Below, piece by piece: positions 60,881-64,000 of a DNA stretch of 64,000 bases (its first letter is position 1; each line of letters starts with the position of its first letter). Below the pieces are notes generated by a model. It saw only the letters and a program-made list of their open reading frames with translations, did no database searches and was not told where the DNA came from. Both the position numbers and the translations under genes were made by a program. This DNA comes from Clostridia bacterium (GTDB taxonomy: Bacteria; Bacillota; Clostridia; Christensenellales; Borkfalkiaceae), in NCBI GenBank assembly GCA_017545865.1, contig JAFWXO010000025.1, positions 1 to 64,000 on the forward strand. The letters run 5' to 3'.

Positions 60881-62248
60881 ATGAAAAAAGAAATACCTTA
60901 CAAAATCTATCTTGAAGAAAGTGAAATGCCTAAGGCTTGGCTTAACCTTAGAGCGTTTATGGATAAAAAGCCCGCTCCCCTTCTCGACGGGGAAACGCTT
61001 AAACCCATCACGCTTGAAAAACTTTCTAACGTGTTCTGTGAAGAACTTGCACGCCAAGAACTTGACGATGAGAGTAAATTTATTGAAATCCCTGAAGAAG
61101 TTAGAAACTTTTACAAAATGTACCGCCCTGCACCGCTCGTGCGCGCGTACTGCTTGGAAAAGGCGCTTGATACTCCCGCTAAGATTTACTATAAGTTTGA
61201 AGGTAACAACACGTCAGGCTCGCACAAGTTAAACTCGGCAATCGCTCAAGCGTATTACGCTAAAAAGCAAGGCTTAAAGGGTGTTACCACCGAAACGGGC
61301 GCAGGTCAATGGGGAACTGCTCTTTCAATGGCTTGCTCGTACTTTGGGCTTGACTGCAAGGTGTTTATGGTAAAATGTTCGTACGAGCAAAAACCCTTCC
61401 GCCGTGAAGTTATGAGAACTTACGGGGCAGACGTTACGCCTTCTCCTTCAATGACGACTGAAGTTGGCAAAAAAATAAACGAAGAATTCCCCGGCACTAC
61501 TGGCTCACTCGGTTGCGCTATTTCCGAAGCAGTTGAAGCGGCTACTTCAAGAGATGGTTACCGTTACGTTTTGGGTAGCGTTTTAAACCAAGTTCTTCTT
61601 CATCAATCGGTTATCGGTTTAGAAACTAAAACCGCGCTTGATAAATACGGCGTTAAGGCGGATATTATTATCGGTTGCGCGGGTGGCGGATCAAACCTTG
61701 GCGGTCTTATCGCTCCGTTTATGGTTGAAAAAATGCAAGGCGTTAGAGATTATCAAATTATTGCGGTTGAGCCGTCTTCTTGCCCCACTTTAACTCGTGG
61801 CGTTTACGCTTACGACTACTGCGATACGGGTAAAGTTTGCCCCTTGGCTAAAATGTACACCTTGGGTAGCGGTTATATCCCTGCGGCAAGCCACGCTGGT
61901 GGGCTTAGATACCACGGCATGACTACAACGCTCTCTGAACTTAAAGACCAAGGCTTAATGGAAGCAAGGTCAGTTCTTCAAACGGAAGTTTTCAAAACCG
62001 CTCAAACTTTTGCAAGGGTTGAAGGTATTCTCCCCGCGCCCGAATCGGCGCACGCTATCAAGGTTGCCGTTGACGAGGCTCTCAAATGCAAGGAAACAGG
62101 CGAAGAAAAAACTATCGTGTTCGGCTTAACGGGAACGGGATACTTTGATATGATGAGTTATCAAAAGTTTAACGACGGCGTTATGAAAGATTACGTTCCT
62201 ACCGATGAAGAAATTGAAAAGGCAATCGCAAAACTCCCCAAATTTTAA
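60881..62248 (+). CDS. trpB: Tryptophan synthase beta chain, TrpB2 type
   Basis: This 455-residue PLP enzyme has the long N-terminal region of TrpB2 (residues ~1-95, MPKAWLNLR; YRPAPLVRAYCLEKAL), the PLP-Lys motif NNTSGSHKLNSA (about residues 108-119), TETGAGQWGTAL and the phosphate loop CAGGGSNLGG (about 267-276). It joins indole and serine (or a phosphoserine-like substrate) to make tryptophan. No trpA or other trp gene is adjacent, so it may salvage indole. T-box control and the AAAGGAG site support expression during tryptophan limitation. Confidence 0.95.
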   Translation: MKKEIPYKIYLEESEMPKAWLNLRAFMDKKPAPLLDGETLKPITLEKLSNVFCEELARQELDDESKFIEIPEEVRNFYKMYRPAPLVRAYCLEKALDTPAKIYYKFEGNNTSGSHKLNSAIAQAYYAKKQGLKGVTTETGAGQWGTALSMACSYFGLDCKVFMVKCSYEQKPFRREVMRTYGADVTPSPSMTTEVGKKINEEFPGTTGSLGCAISEAVEAATSRDGYRYVLGSVLNQVLLHQSVIGLETKTALDKYGVKADIIIGCAGGGSNLGGLIAPFMVEKMQGVRDYQIIAVEPSSCPTLTRGVYAYDYCDTGKVCPLAKMYTLGSGYIPAASHAGGLRYHGMTTTLSELKDQGLMEARSVLQTEVFKTAQTFARVEGILPAPESAHAIKVAVDEALKCKETGEEKTIVFGLTGTGYFDMMSYQKFNDGVMKDYVPTDEEIEKAIAKLPKF

Positions 62249-62252
62249 ACAA

Positions 62253-62282
62253 AAAAAGAACTCGGAATTCCGAGTTCTTTTT
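62253..62282. terminator. Bidirectional terminator after trpB2
   Basis: AAAAAGAACTCGGAA and its complement form a perfect 30-base palindrome, serving trpB2 and the convergent gene at 62287. Confidence 0.9.
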
Positions 62283-62286
62283 AATT

Positions 62287-64000
62287 TTAATAAATTAAAA
62301 GTAAAACAGGTTGTAATACAAAGGAGGGTTCTTTCAAGGTTACTAAATCGCCTTTTTGAGTAAATTTAACCTTTACCCTTTCGCCCTTTTCGTTGAGTTT
62401 ATAAATCTTTTTAACCTTTTTATCTACGATAAGTTCAATATTCTCAATAGGGTCTGCGCACTCGTTGATAAAGGAAACGAAATAACCGCCGTCATCCATA
62501 TTAGCCGTTTTTAAGTAAACCTCAGCATCGCCAGGATAATATACTTGCGCTTCGCCGTGCTCTTTTAAAATATCGATAAACTGGCGTTTTCTCGTTTCAT
62601 TAAGGAAAGAGAACGCTCCGCCGTGAATATTGCGTGGCGCGGTGGGAGTGCCTGCGAACACGTAAACCGTACCGCCGAGTTCATTTTTGAACTTGGTTGA
62701 TCCTGGGAATAAATATTCAGGCTCACAACCCGTGGTTTGATTATAAACTTTAGTTACCGCTTCCACTTTATCGTCGGTTATAACGATTTCTTTTACGCTT
62801 TGTTGAATACTCGTGTATTTGCCGGGCTCGTTGTAAACAACTTCGGTCTTTGGCATTTTGCCCGTCCACTCGCGAATATCAACGCCAAGATATTTACCGT
62901 AGCCACGGTCGATTAAGATTTTTGCGCTTTCCCAGTCTAAAACAACGTTGCCAGCAAGAAGTTCCTTAACTTCTTCGTCTGGAAGAATTGAAGTGATTTT
63001 ACCTGCAAAACAGTTAATACCCGTTACTTCCGTTGAGAAAGATAACGGCAAGCCCATTTGGTCAAGGAAAGTTGTGGTAAACCCGTCGTTATGCTCAACG
63101 TTTGTATAGTTTGTGAGTTTGCGAGTGATAAAAGTGTTGAAACCACGCCATCTTAAAGTGGGGTAAATTCTTGCAAGTTCTTCATATAAATCACGGTTTT
63201 TAGCAAGAACTTTTCTATACGCTTTTCCACTATTAGGCTCGTACGGTGAGCGAGTGAGCCATTGTTTAGCGCCGTTGCAACCTTCAAGCAAAGAGCAAAT
63301 AAAATGGGTGTGCAAACTTTGAGCGGAAGTTGAATATCTGTTATGTGGGCAGGTATCGGTTTCCGCCATAATAACGTCAACCTTATCTTTAAGCCTTGTT
63401 GTATGGCGAGCCGCTCTAAAAGAAACGTAACTGAAAAATCTTGTTCCGGCAGGAGTGTAATAACCGTTTGATAAACGATAAGTTACGGGGTTTTTACTTC
63501 CCGATAAAACTACCGCGCGCTCATAGTCAAGGCTCACGGAACTACCGCCACAGTATGAGCCTTGAATATAAGGATCAACTTCATCTATAGCCTTTCTTAT
63601 AATTTGGGCGGTTGCTAAAAGAGAATCTTGGTTTGTTTGCTTTAAAATATCGTATAAACGGTTGCCTTCTTCATCGCCCTTTTGAATTTTTTCCCAAAGT
63701 TCTTCACGGGTTAAGTTTAACCCTGCCATTTCGTTAAACTTCTTCATGTGAAGTGGGCAAGCGCAAGCCTTACCCGGCCTTGTAACAAGCCTAAAGTCAT
63801 CGTCGATCATAATGGCTTTCGGAGAACAAAGGGCAATCTTTTTAATTGCGTTGTAAATATATTCGTTAAACCTATCGTCCAACGGGCAAGCAACGTTATC
63901 CGTTTTACCGTCAGTCAAATTAGTGTACGCTTGGATAGCGAAAGGCTTGCCAAGAGTCCAGCCGTGCCCAAGTGTTGCTTGAACTAAAACACCGCTTGGA
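62287..64000 (-). CDS. Large glycoside-hydrolase-like TIM-barrel protein (5' end missing)
   Basis: The open frame runs off the right edge, giving at least 570 residues; a TTG at 63918 is within the frame and is not the true start. Segments include MIDDDFRLVTRPGKACACPLHMKKF (first part MIDDDFRLVTRPG), FIQ-like GSYCGGSSVS, VIMAETDTCPHNRYSTSA and FICSLLEGCNGAKQWLTRSP. These suggest a TIM-barrel enzyme like GH42-type or uncharacterised glycoside-hydrolase-superfamily proteins, with a C-terminal beta domain (residues beyond ~450). No signal peptide can be judged. Substrate and family are not established. Confidence 0.65.
   Translation of the reverse strand, partial: PSGVLVQATLGHGWTLGKPFAIQAYTNLTDGKTDNVACPLDDRFNEYIYNAIKKIALCSPKAIMIDDDFRLVTRPGKACACPLHMKKFNEMAGLNLTREELWEKIQKGDEEGNRLYDILKQTNQDSLLATAQIIRKAIDEVDPYIQGSYCGGSSVSLDYERAVVLSGSKNPVTYRLSNGYYTPAGTRFFSYVSFRAARHTTRLKDKVDVIMAETDTCPHNRYSTSAQSLHTHFICSLLEGCNGAKQWLTRSPYEPNSGKAYRKVLAKNRDLYEELARIYPTLRWRGFNTFITRKLTNYTNVEHNDGFTTTFLDQMGLPLSFSTEVTGINCFAGKITSILPDEEVKELLAGNVVLDWESAKILIDRGYGKYLGVDIREWTGKMPKTEVVYNEPGKYTSIQQSVKEIVITDDKVEAVTKVYNQTTGCEPEYLFPGSTKFKNELGGTVYVFAGTPTAPRNIHGGAFSFLNETRKRQFIDILKEHGEAQVYYPGDAEVYLKTANMDDGGYFVSFINECADPIENIELIVDKKVKKIYKLNEKGERVKVKFTQKGDLVTLKEPSFVLQPVLLLIY

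Overview
This window looks like a chromosomal segment of an AT-rich, low-GC Clostridia-type Firmicute, probably an uncultured gut lineage. Supporting signs are consensus sigma-A promoters (TTGACA/TTGAAA, 17 bp, TATAAT-like), strong Shine-Dalgarno sites, T-box control of a tryptophan gene, AddAB, a SpoIVFA/SpoIVFB-like pair and a SipW-type signal peptidase. The genus cannot be named from sequence alone. There are no transposases, integrases, phage genes or CRISPR arrays.

Bases 1-4.2 kb (minus strand) hold the start of a CoA-disulfide-reductase-like flavoprotein, a NifX-like protein with a metal-binding tail, a GNAT acetyltransferase, and an operon joining a TIM-barrel sugar isomerase to a fused glycerol-1-phosphate-dehydrogenase/HAD-phosphatase. 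tRNA-Gln(CUG) follows at 4.35 kb, then a hairpin-array repeat. From 4.9 to 7.8 kb is a small operon (QueG-like Fe-S protein, U32-like protein, AraC regulator). From 7.9 to 19.6 kb is a carbohydrate island: alpha-L-rhamnosidase and an AraC regulator face an eight-gene operon with a sugar-acid dehydratase, SDR, esterase, beta-lactamase-like hydrolase, RraA-like aldolase, lactonase, GH10 xylanase and PHP enzyme. Together these could form a non-phosphorylative sugar-acid pathway. No transporter is encoded.

From 20 to 27 kb lies addB-addA with a small membrane protein. From 27 to 34.7 kb are a lipoprotein, the spoIVFA/spoIVFB-like pair, two tiny overlapping ORFs, a 928-residue repeat lipoprotein and two XRE regulators. 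From 34.7 to 37.4 kb is a SipW/TasA-like module, in which a matrix-like protein, its ER-type signal peptidase and a second SipW-type secreted protein are co-oriented. From 37.6 to 42.2 kb are birA, glyS, glnS and a CvpA-like gene. From 42.5 to 47.4 kb are an FTR-like mini-protein, a copper ATPase, an RHH protein, an SPFH protein and a PH-domain protein. From 47.5 to 54.7 kb are an ABC-F ATPase, a purine permease, an SNF symporter, Ppx/GppA and a split TSUP transporter. From 54.9 to 57.9 kb is a 992-residue envelope protein. From 57.9 to 62.2 kb is a B6/tryptophan neighbourhood: trmO, a C-terminally short MocR regulator, pdxK, a Trp T-box and trpB2. The window ends inside a TIM-barrel-like enzyme.

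The most unusual structures are two ~300 bp intergenic hairpin arrays (19.6-19.95 kb and 42.2-42.5 kb) with compensatory base changes between copies, a related third array at 4.46-4.7 kb, and the dehydrogenase-phosphatase fusion.
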